Of a stretch of DNA of 5,018 nucleotides, positions 1 through 4,553 are shown piece by piece (the first letter of the stretch is position 1; each line of letters begins with the position of its first letter). This stretch comes from an uncultured Kangiella sp. Its GTDB lineage: Bacteria > Pseudomonadota > Gammaproteobacteria > Enterobacterales > DSM-103792. Position numbers and translations under genes: made by a program. The stretch covers positions 1-5,018 of the forward strand of contig CAMLKQ010000189.1 in NCBI GenBank assembly GCA_946480585.1, read 5' to 3'. The notes below the pieces were generated by a model. The model was not told the DNA's origin and did not search any database. It saw only the letters and a program-made list of their open reading frames with translations.

Positions 1-252
1 CCGCTACTGTGGCTGGGCAGCATTTCCTACACGCTTTATCTGGTGCACCAGATGCTCGGTTTTCGGGTGATTGCCTGGCTCGAGGCGGCGGGTTGGTCCG
101 TCAATGCCGCCATCATCGTGGCGATTGTCTCGGTGTGTGCACTGGCAACGGCACTGACGCAGTTTGTCGAGCAACCGTCGTTGCAGCGGATTCGGCAGTG
201 GTATCAGCGCCGACGACAGCCTACGGCGGTAGTCGCAACACAGGGCGCTTAA
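1..252 (+). CDS. Acyltransferase 3 family membrane protein, C-terminal 83 residues (5' end outside window)
   Basis: The reading frame is open from the first base and ends at TAA 250-252. Near its start it has the run LGSISYTLYLVHQ, which matches the late conserved 'LG-iSY-lYLiHq' segment of integral-membrane acyltransferase 3 (OafA/YrhL-like) proteins. A hydrophobic helix follows (about fragment residues 36-53), then FVEQPS, equivalent to the 'hiErP' motif that closes this family before a basic cytoplasmic tail (here rich in Arg and Gln). Family members transfer acetyl or other acyl groups to cell-surface sugars such as O-antigen, peptidoglycan or exopolysaccharide; the substrate cannot be told from this fragment. 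Proteins of this family are usually several hundred residues long, so most of the gene lies to the left. An internal ATG at 43 lies within the conserved motif and is not a credible start. The downstream gene is convergent. Confidence 0.85.
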   Translation, partial: PLLWLGSISYTLYLVHQMLGFRVIAWLEAAGWSVNAAIIVAIVSVCALATALTQFVEQPSLQRIRQWYQRRRQPTAVVATQGA

Positions 253-270
253 GCGCCCTGTTTGTTTTTT
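241..270 (+). terminator. Rho-independent terminator of the acyltransferase gene
   Basis: Bases 241-260 form a perfect 20-base palindrome (CAGGGCGCTT / AAGCGCCCTG) followed directly by a T-rich run at 261-270 (TTTGTTTTTT). The stop codon TAA at 250-252 sits in the centre of the palindrome, so the last codons of the gene are part of the stem. It also lies just beyond the 3' end of the convergent gene at 290-949. In that direction the hairpin is followed only by TGTTG, so it would be a weaker terminator for the - strand. Confidence 0.85.
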
Positions 271-289
271 GTTGGCAGCCAGCTACGGC

Positions 290-949
290 TCAGTCGTGCG
301 CGCTCAGGCCTGCCAGTCGGCGCTGGTAGCGGCGCAGAAATTCGGCATTGAAGCCTTCGCCTTGCGGAATGTCCGGCGTTTCGTGCACGTACTGCCGCAA
401 CACGATGCGGGCGATGTCTTTGGCGGCGGAAAGCGAAATGTACTGGGTGGCGTTGCAGGCGTGAAAAGCCTGTTCGATCCGGCTCTCGAGCTGCTGGATG
501 ATGCTGTCCATCGCGGCAGAAAATTCGGTGCGGGCCTGATGGAAATGCTGCATTTCGGCGCTGATCGGTTTGTTGCTGCTCGGCTGCTGGCTGATCAATC
601 GAATGGCCAGATAATCGTAGAACGCCGGCTTCAGACGAATGCGCTGAAACAGCTGCATCATGTTCAGCCGAACGGTGTGGCTGCCACCGGTAAATGACAG
701 ATGAAATGCAGTTTCGGCGAGTGCGCGCTGACAGGCGCGCGCTTCTTCCTCGTTTCTGACGCCGGGCGATCGGCTCAGCAGCACGAGCTCTTCATTTTCC
801 GGCAGGCGCTGGAATAGCTCGGCGCAGAGTTGGGCAGCCTCGGGAATCAGGTGCAGCGATGCCTCTTCGGCACGGTGGGCGTGCCAGAGTCGAGTGACCC
901 GGTCCGGCAACGCCGGGGCGGGGGATTGCGTTGAAAGTGCCAAAGTCAT
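290..949 (-). CDS. Hypothetical protein, probably helical and cytoplasmic, 219 aa
   Basis: I do not recognise this protein. It has no signal peptide, no hydrophobic membrane segment and no cofactor motif I can name. It reads as mainly amphipathic helices, with dense Leu/Ala/Glu/Arg/Gln patterning at residues 17-85, 97-120 and 130-175. A short break at about 86-95 contains FTGGSHTVRLN, and the C-terminus is basic (RRYQRRLAGL, about 206-215). It contains three Cys residues (42, 73, 155). The competing frames over this region are shorter or lack a ribosome site. The start is uncertain: the ATG at 947-949 is preceded by AAGGA only one base away, whereas the TTG two codons later (941-943) lies seven bases from the same AAGGA, which is better spacing and would give 217 residues. 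It is convergent with the acyltransferase gene, and no partner gene is visible on its own strand. Confidence 0.75.
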   Translation of the reverse strand: MTLALSTQSPAPALPDRVTRLWHAHRAEEASLHLIPEAAQLCAELFQRLPENEELVLLSRSPGVRNEEEARACQRALAETAFHLSFTGGSHTVRLNMMQLFQRIRLKPAFYDYLAIRLISQQPSSNKPISAEMQHFHQARTEFSAAMDSIIQQLESRIEQAFHACNATQYISLSAAKDIARIVLRQYVHETPDIPQGEGFNAEFLRRYQRRLAGLSAHD

Positions 950-1253
950 GTCCTTGCAGACAGCTACAACAGGCAGCGTGACCTTTATAGCAGGAGGTCA
1001 GCGCAGCTATTGTGACGCTGCTGGCAAAACGTTTTAACGGCATGACAACGACTGCGGAGAGCACCCAACGTAATACAGATGCCAGTCCATGCATTTGTTT
1101 TGACCCGGATTGACCGTCACGGGTTTCCGATCTGCGCCGGAAAGCCAAAGATAGCAGGAAAGGCTATGAAAAATGTGCGGAATGTCGCGGAAATAGCCAA
1201 GCAAGTATGATTTGCTCGGCTGTTAGTTTCGGTCAGGAATAAACCTGTACATC
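950..1253. other. Gene-free stretch upstream of the 219-aa hypothetical gene
   Basis: About 300 bases between the start of the hypothetical gene and the terminator of the acidic-protein gene. I see no convincing coding region. The - strand frame at 792-1148 overlaps the real gene and has no family resemblance, and a 14-codon frame on the + strand at 1166-1210 is too short to accept. The stretch holds a TGACCT-N10-AGGTCA inverted repeat at 979-1000 around a -10-like TATAAA, a 10-base palindrome AAAACGTTTT at 1026-1035, and a nested dyad at 1103-1124 (ACCCG...TGACCGTCA...CGGGT). None has a proven role. The length suggests that the promoter and any regulation of the hypothetical gene lie here. 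Confidence 0.5.
979..1000 (-). promoter_or_regulatory. Possible operator / -10 region of the 219-aa hypothetical gene
   Basis: Perfect 6-base arms TGACCT and AGGTCA are separated by 10 bases. On the - strand the spacer and second arm contain TATAAA (bases 984-989), a plausible -10 box about 35 bases upstream of the start codon. No good -35 box (TTGACA-like) lies 16-18 bases further upstream, which would fit a promoter that needs an activator. Six-base arms can occur by chance, so this is tentative. Confidence 0.25.
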
Positions 1254-1255
1254 CG

Positions 1256-1287
1256 GAAACAAAACCGCCGCAGGCTGCGGCGGTTTT
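1256..1287 (-). terminator. Rho-independent terminator after the acidic-protein gene
   Basis: A 12-bp perfect stem (1261-1272 pairing with 1276-1287, core CCGCCGCA/TGCGGCGG) encloses a 3-base loop. Read on the - strand, it ends in TTTTGTTT, a typical U-rich tail. It starts 31 bases past the stop codon of the acidic-protein gene and is the strongest terminator in the window for the glnS-side transcripts. Confidence 0.85.
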
Positions 1288-1318
1288 GATACAGAATGAT
1301 ACAGTCAGACGGCGCCGT

Positions 1319-1600
1319 TCAGCGTGGACCCCGGGTGTAGTCTTCCCAGTAGTCTGACTCCATGTCATCGAGCGACTCGCTCCAGTCCTCGGTTTCCTTG
1401 TTGATGTCGAGGCCTTCTTCGTCCTCGTCATCCTCGTCGTCGTCCTCATCGGTTTCAGCGAGTTCTTCCAGCTTCTCGTCGTCGAGCTCGTCGCCGAGAT
1501 CGTCTTCAAAATCATCAAGCTCGCCGTCTTCGTCGAGCAGGCCTTCTTCTTCGAAGCCGCCTTCGAGTTCGTCGTCTTCTTCAAAGCGGGAACGGGGCAT
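1319..1600 (-). CDS. Extremely acidic small protein, 93 aa, unknown function
   Basis: By count, 24 Asp and 25 Glu make up 53% of the 93 residues, against only 6 Lys/Arg, so the net charge is near -43. Residues 7-62 are almost all Asp, Glu, Gly and Leu/Phe; the tail (65-93) is less extreme and carries Trp73, Tyr84, Trp85 and Tyr88 in a WSESLDDMESDYWEDY run. There is no signal peptide, membrane segment, Cys or zinc motif. The frame is chosen because the ATG at 1598-1600 has AGGAG six bases upstream and the stop is followed by a strong terminator. The Ser-rich frame on the + strand and the Lys/Thr-rich frame on the - strand across the same bases are by-products of the GAN-codon repeats. The gene starts 101 bases after glnS on the same strand with no clear terminator between, so co-transcription is plausible. 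Acidic proteins of this sort can act as DNA mimics, chaperone-like partners of basic proteins or metal binders; nothing here decides between these. Confidence 0.75.
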   Translation of the reverse strand: MPRSRFEEDDELEGGFEEEGLLDEDGELDDFEDDLGDELDDEKLEELAETDEDDDEDDEDEEGLDINKETEDWSESLDDMESDYWEDYTRGPR

Positions 1601-1626
1601 GGGGGTCTCCTGTCAGGGAAATCGCC

Positions 1627-1658
1627 GCGGGTGACGGTTGCTAGCTGCCGCCACCCGC
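1627..1658 (-). promoter_or_regulatory. Hairpin between glnS and the acidic-protein gene
   Basis: In the - strand transcript, an 11-bp stem (GCGGGTGGCGG with CCGTCACCCGC, one G-U pair) encloses a 10-base loop. It lies 26 bases upstream of the acidic-protein start codon and 44 bases past the glnS stop. No U-run follows (the next bases are GGCGATTTCCC), so it is not a standard intrinsic terminator. It could be an RNA-processing or 3'-end stabilising element, or part of the acidic gene's leader. Confidence 0.5.
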
Positions 1659-1701
1659 TGGCCGTTCAATCAATCGGTGGACAATGACAAAACTAATAGG
1701 A

Positions 1702-3381
1702 TTACTTGGCCTTGTTTTCCAGCTTGGCAAACGAATCTTTCAAGCCGATGGTACGGTTGAAGACCAGTTTGCCCGGCTTGCAGTCGTGGCGGTCGGCAAC
1801 GAAGTAGCCCTCGCGCTCGAACTGGAACCGCGTTTCCGGCGCGACATCCGCCAGTGACGGTTCGACCCGGGCATCGGAAATGGCGGTCAGAGAGTGCGGA
1901 TTGAGGCCGATGATGTAGTCGTCCAGCTCCCACGGCCGCAGCGTCGCGAACAGCGGCTCGTACAGGCGTACTTCCGCGGTCAGCGAGTGGCTGGCTGACA
2001 CCCAATGAATCACGCCCTTGACCTTGCGGCCTTCCGGGTTCTTGCCGAGCGTGTTGTGGTCGACGCTGGCGCGGATTTCGGTGATGTGGCCGGCGGCATC
2101 CTTGATCGCCTGTTCAGCCTTGATCACATAGCTGTTGCGCAGCCGCACTTCACCGCCGAGCAGCAGGCGCTTGAAGTCCTTGTCGTCGGTGGTTTCACGG
2201 AAATCGTTCTGATCGATGAACAGTTCGCGGGTCATGTACAGCGTGCGTTCGCCCATTTCCGGTTTCTGCGGATGCGCTGGCGCTTTCAATTCCTGCACCT
2301 GTTCCGCCGGCCAGTTCTCAATGACCACTTTCAGCGGCTTCAGCACTGCCATGGCGCGACCGGCGTTCTGATCCAGATCGTCACGGACGCAGGTTTCGAA
2401 CTGCTGCAGCTCAACGACGGAATCCTGTTTGGTGACGCCGATGCGCTCGCAGAATAAACGCAGCGCGGCCGGAGTCACGCCGCGCCGGCGCAGACCCATG
2501 ATGGTTGGCATGCGCGGATCGTCCCAACCGGTGACGATCTGGCGCTGGACCAGTTCGTTCAATTTGCGCTTGGAGGTCAACATGCCTTCCAGCTGCAAAC
2601 GGGCGAATTCGATTTGCTGTGGGTGGCAAGGAATGCTGATGTTGTCGAGCACCCAGTCGTACAGCGGCCGGTGATCTTCGAATTCCAGCGTACAGATGGA
2701 GTGGGTTATGCCTTCGAGCGCGTCGGAAATGCAGTGGGTGTAGTCGTACATCGGGTAGATGCACCAGTCATCGCCGGTGCGCCAGTGATGGGCGCGGCGA
2801 ATGCGGTAAATCACCGGGTCACGCAGGTTGATGTTCGGCGAGCTCATGTCGATCTTGGCGCGCAGCACCTTGCTGCCGTCGGCAAACTCACCGGCCCGCA
2901 TGCGGCGGAACAGCTCGAGGTTCTCGGTCGGCGTGCGTGAACGATACGGGCTTTCCTTGCCGGCTTCGGTCAGCGAGCCGCGCATGGCGCGCATTTCTTC
3001 CGGGGTTGAGTCATCGACGTAGGCGAGGCCTTTTTGAATCAGCTCTTCGGCGTACAGATAGAGCTGCTCGAAATAATCTGAGGCGTAGCGCTTGTCGCCG
3101 CTCCATGTGAAGCCTAGCCATTCCACCGCTTCGGCAATGGAGTTGGCGTATTCGATGCTCTCTTTTTCCGGGTTGGTGTCGTCGTAGCGCAGGTTGCAGC
3201 TGCCCTGGTAATCGCGGGCAAGGCCGAAGTTCAGGCAGATCGATTTGGCGTGGCCGATATGAAGGTAACCGTTCGGCTCCGGTGGAAACCGGGTGACCAC
3301 GGTCTGGTGTTTGCCGTTGGCCAGATCGGCATCAATGATTTGCCGGATGAAGTTGCTCGGGCGTTTCTCGGCTTCGCTCAT
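1702..3381 (-). CDS. glnS: Glutaminyl-tRNA synthetase (GlnRS)
   Basis: A cytoplasmic class I aminoacyl-tRNA synthetase that attaches glutamine to tRNA-Gln using ATP. At 559 residues it is close to the E. coli enzyme (about 554) and resembles it throughout. The [16 protein letters not shown] signature is at residues 32-47, with the ATP-binding HIGH at 41-44. [10 protein letters not shown] at 65-74 is the GlnRS/GluRS active-site segment. The KMSKS loop is LTSKRKL at 268-274, where E. coli has MSKRKL; Lys271 is the catalytic lysine equivalent. GWDDPRMPT (285-293) and LRRRG (297-301) follow, then a C-terminal beta-barrel anticodon-binding region from about 340 with [14 protein letters not shown] and FQFEREGYF. 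The ATG at 3379-3381 gives the expected N-terminus, although the ribosome site before it is weak (GAG only). Its presence implies direct charging of tRNA-Gln, typical of gamma- and betaproteobacteria. The upstream solenoid gene has its own terminator, so glnS appears to have its own promoter. Confidence 0.98.
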   Translation of the reverse strand: MSEAEKRPSNFIRQIIDADLANGKHQTVVTRFPPEPNGYLHIGHAKSICLNFGLARDYQGSCNLRYDDTNPEKESIEYANSIAEAVEWLGFTWSGDKRYASDYFEQLYLYAEELIQKGLAYVDDSTPEEMRAMRGSLTEAGKESPYRSRTPTENLELFRRMRAGEFADGSKVLRAKIDMSSPNINLRDPVIYRIRRAHHWRTGDDWCIYPMYDYTHCISDALEGITHSICTLEFEDHRPLYDWVLDNISIPCHPQQIEFARLQLEGMLTSKRKLNELVQRQIVTGWDDPRMPTIMGLRRRGVTPAALRLFCERIGVTKQDSVVELQQFETCVRDDLDQNAGRAMAVLKPLKVVIENWPAEQVQELKAPAHPQKPEMGERTLYMTRELFIDQNDFRETTDDKDFKRLLLGGEVRLRNSYVIKAEQAIKDAAGHITEIRASVDHNTLGKNPEGRKVKGVIHWVSASHSLTAEVRLYEPLFATLRPWELDDYIIGLNPHSLTAISDARVEPSLADVAPETRFQFEREGYFVADRHDCKPGKLVFNRTIGLKDSFAKLENKAK

Positions 3382-3410
3382 GGGGTGCGCTCAAATTTTC
3401 GACAAGTCGG

Positions 3411-3442
3411 CCTGCCGGCGGGGAGATGGGCGGGCCGGCAGG
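3411..3442 (-). promoter_or_regulatory. Hairpin in the glnS leader
   Basis: A perfect 9-bp GC-rich inverted repeat (CCTGCCGGC / GCCGGCAGG) with a 14-base loop. If transcription starts near 3448, this hairpin would sit at the very 5' end of the glnS leader mRNA, about 30 bases before the start codon. No U-run follows, so it is not a terminator. A 5'-end stem could protect the message from decay or be a regulatory site; the sequence alone does not say which. Confidence 0.5.
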
Positions 3443-3454
3443 AAAAGTGGCGGC

Positions 3455-3460
3455 ATTGTA
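3455..3460 (-). promoter_or_regulatory. Candidate -10 box for glnS
   Basis: On the - strand this reads TACAAT, five of six matches to TATAAT, about 75 bases upstream of the glnS start and downstream of the preceding gene's terminator. The expected -35 position has no good TTGACA match, so the assignment rests on the -10 box and its location. Confidence 0.4.
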
Positions 3461-3487
3461 GCTGAGCGAAAGCAGAATTTCCGCGGG

Positions 3488-3540
3488 AAAACCGCGCCGG
3501 TTGTCTGGCTGTGGGGGCAGCGTGGCGACAACCGGCGCGG
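3488..3540 (-). terminator. Rho-independent terminator after the VNG-repeat gene
   Basis: A perfect 14-bp inverted repeat (3492-3505 with 3527-3540; arms CCGCGCCGGTTGTC / GACAACCGGCGCGG) has a 21-base loop that can itself pair partly through GCTG/CAGC. On the - strand it is followed by TTTTCCC, a short U-run. It begins 14 bases past the stop codon at 3555-3557 and separates this gene from the glnS promoter. Confidence 0.75.
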
Positions 3541-3554
3541 CGCGGGGGACAGGC

Positions 3555-4229
3555 TTATTTCTTGTCGTAGGCGTAGACGATTGGGCCGACCTTGGCGCTC
3601 GGGTGCTGCTTCAATTCGACTTCCCGTTCCAGCAACAGGCCGCCAGTCACCTCGACATTGGCGCCGATCTCAATGACGGGCTTGTCATCATCGCAGTCAA
3701 ACCAGCACCAGTTGCCATTCGGCTTGCGGACGATGATTTTGCCGCTGACGACGCTGCCATCGAGCAGGTGGATATCGCCGTTGACGGTCTCGATGTCCTT
3801 GGCGATGGCCGTACCGGTCAGTCTGACCGTGCCGTTGACGGTGTCCAGGCCGCCTTCGATGCGGCTGCCGGCATCGAGGTGGATGCCGCCGTTGACCGTG
3901 TCGATATCGCCATCAATCAGCACTTCTCGGCCGCCTTGGATTTTGCCGTTGACCGAATCGGCACCGCCGGCTTTGACGCCGTCAGCCAATTCGATATCGC
4001 CGTTGACGGTGTCCAGATCGCCGACGCGGCTGTTGCTGCCGACTTCGATGTCACCGTTGACGCTGTCCAGATCGCCGGCTTCGGCATCGTGGCCAACCTC
4101 GATGTCGGCATTGACGGTGTCGATGCCGCGGCCTTTCTGGCCATCACCGACGTCGTGGGCCATGACGGCCGGGACGGCGCAAAGGCCAATCAGGCCGGCA
4201 AGCAGCAGGGCAGTGGGGGTCAGGCGCAT
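3555..4229 (-). CDS. Exported VNG-repeat protein, predicted beta-solenoid, 224 aa
   Basis: The start chosen is the ATG at 4227-4229, which has a strong AAGGAG six bases upstream and begins a textbook Sec signal peptide: MR, a hydrophobic core to about residue 19, then AVPAVMA with likely cleavage after Ala24. The upstream ATG at 4346 would bury this signal behind 39 residues and has no comparable support. The mature protein carries seven repeats with consensus D-[TS]-VNG-D-I-E/H-L, VN pairs at 39, 57, 75, 93, 112, 131 and 149, spacing 18-19 residues, as expected for a right-handed beta-solenoid. DUF4097-type putative adhesins and bactofilin-like polymer-forming domains have similar patterns; I cannot choose between them. 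After the repeats come an acidic WCWFDCDDD segment (174-182) with a possible Cys175-Cys179 disulfide, then another beta stretch (VIEIGANVEVTGGLLLE). Location is periplasmic or outer surface. Cys17 lacks a proper lipobox, so it is probably not a lipoprotein. Divergent from the SPFH gene. Confidence 0.85.
   Translation of the reverse strand: MRLTPTALLLAGLIGLCAVPAVMAHDVGDGQKGRGIDTVNADIEVGHDAEAGDLDSVNGDIEVGSNSRVGDLDTVNGDIELADGVKAGGADSVNGKIQGGREVLIDGDIDTVNGGIHLDAGSRIEGGLDTVNGTVRLTGTAIAKDIETVNGDIHLLDGSVVSGKIIVRKPNGNWCWFDCDDDKPVIEIGANVEVTGGLLLEREVELKQHPSAKVGPIVYAYDKK
3735..4124 (-). repeat. Seven tandem 54-57-bp coding repeats (TVNGDI motif)
   Basis: The coding DNA of residues 36-165 repeats in units of 54 or 57 bases. 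On the + strand it shows a recurring GCCGTTGACGGTGTC-like block, the reverse complement of the DTVNG codons. Units have diverged at the DNA level outside the VNG core, so this is an old internal duplication rather than a fresh expansion. The periodicity keeps the antisense frames open and produces long false reading frames on the + strand. Confidence 0.85.
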
Positions 4230-4248
4230 GGTGTTCTCCTTGTTGTTG

Positions 4249-4273
4249 CCCATCGGTTGGGTGAGCCGATGGG
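4249..4273 (-). promoter_or_regulatory. Leader hairpin just upstream of the VNG-repeat gene's ribosome site
   Basis: Perfect 8-bp arms CCCATCGG / CCGATGGG with a 9-base loop. In the - strand mRNA the stem ends about ten bases before AAGGAG, leaving the ribosome site in a single-stranded CAACAACAAGGAG stretch. This looks like a 5' stem that keeps the ribosome site open, but a binding site for a regulator at DNA level is equally possible. Confidence 0.45.
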
Positions 4274-4463
4274 GCGGTGGTGATTTAAACCGGTACCAGC
4301 GACTAAGCAGCCGGTGTGCCATGTCCGGTAAGACGCTGACTGGCATGGGATTGGTTTAAGCGACGACAAAATAAAGTGGTCAAAACGACCAACCCAGTGC
4401 CGAAAATCACCAGTTCAGCCCCACCGGGCTCGCGAGCCTGCCTTGCCGCTGGCCCGATAGTGC

Positions 4464-4492
4464 TTGACATATTGATATCAAAATAATATCAA
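4464..4492 (+). promoter_or_regulatory. Sigma-70-type promoter of the SPFH gene
   Basis: A perfect -35 box TTGACA (4464-4469) is followed, after 17 bases, by TATCAA (4487-4492, four of six to TATAAT). An alternative -10, TAATAT (4484-4489), has a spacing of only 14. Transcription would start near 4499, giving a leader of about 55 bases. The AT-rich block stands out sharply from its GC-rich surroundings. Confidence 0.65.
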
Positions 4493-4496
4493 TATG
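4468..4496 (+). promoter_or_regulatory. Operator-like perfect inverted repeat in the SPFH promoter
   Basis: Eleven-base perfect arms CATATTGATAT (4468-4478) and ATATCAATATG (4486-4496) flank a 7-base spacer, for a total of 29 bases. The repeat begins at the end of the -35 box and covers the spacer and the -10 region, the usual place for a repressor that blocks RNA polymerase. The size and two-fold symmetry suit a dimeric (or paired-dimer) regulator; I cannot assign a family from the sequence. Confidence 0.65.
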
Positions 4497-4503
4497 CTCA
4501 TGC

Positions 4504-4534
4504 CGGGTCGGAAACCCGCTTCCCCGTTTCGGGG
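4504..4534 (+). promoter_or_regulatory. Alternative hairpins in the SPFH leader mRNA
   Basis: Two small adjacent stems can form: CGGGT/ACCCG (4504-4508 with 4514-4518) and CCCCG-TTT-CGGGG (4522-4534). A competing pairing GAAAC/GTTTC (4511-4515 with 4526-4530) would disrupt both. The second stem ends six bases before the GGAG ribosome site at 4541-4544. No U-run follows, so neither is a terminator. Confidence 0.4.
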
Positions 4535-4553
4535 CTTACTGGAGAAAGACACC

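Larger units (their letters stand above)
4230..4553. other. Divergent intergenic region between the VNG-repeat gene and the SPFH gene
   Basis: 324 bases without a supported gene. From left to right: the AAGGAG ribosome site of the VNG gene (4233-4238 on the - strand), a leader hairpin (4249-4273), a weak dyad TGGTC-N5-GACCA (4377-4391) that on the - strand contains TTGACC and could be a -35 box for the VNG gene, a perfect 12-base palindrome GGCTCGCGAGCC (4427-4438), the SPFH promoter with its large inverted repeat (4464-4496), and leader hairpins before the SPFH ribosome site. The - strand promoter is not clear: the best -10 after TTGACC is only CTTAAA. Confidence 0.6.

Noticed and set aside
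1103..1124. Nested dyad ACCCG...TGACCGTCA...CGGGT
   Set aside because: The arms are only 4-5 bases with asymmetric spacing and sit far from any start codon; it may be chance.
1166..1210. 14-codon + strand frame (MKNVRNVAEIAKQV) after AGGAAAGG
   Set aside because: The ribosome site is fair, but the frame is very short, has no promoter and no gene follows on the + strand, so a leader peptide role is unsupported.
1117..1584. 155-codon Lys/Thr/Ser-rich frame on the - strand
   Set aside because: It is an offset frame of the acidic gene's GAN-rich codons, runs through the terminator hairpin and has no ribosome site.
1362..1634. 90-codon poly-Ser frame on the + strand
   Set aside because: It is the antisense reading of Asp/Glu codons in the acidic-protein gene; the low complexity explains the lack of stops.
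2005..3022. Several + strand frames of 64-150 codons inside glnS
   Set aside because: All are antisense shadows of a well-conserved synthetase gene.
3501..4283. 260-codon frame on the + strand, rich in Asp/Ala/Val repeats
   Set aside because: It is antisense to the VNG-repeat gene. Its repeats mirror the 54-57-base periodicity, it lacks a ribosome site, and the - strand gene has a signal peptide, a strong AAGGAG and a terminator.
4230..4346. 39-residue N-terminal extension of the VNG-repeat protein from the ATG at 4346
   Set aside because: It would place the signal peptide internally and has no good ribosome site. The ATG at 4229 has both the signal peptide and AAGGAG.
3592..4359. 255-codon Ser/Pro/Thr-rich frame on the + strand
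   Set aside because: A second antisense frame kept open by the same coding repeats; it has no recognisable domain or start signal.
4427..4438. Perfect 12-base palindrome GGCTCGCGAGCC
   Set aside because: It is in the divergent region but not at a recognisable promoter position. A single short GC-rich palindrome is weak evidence for function.
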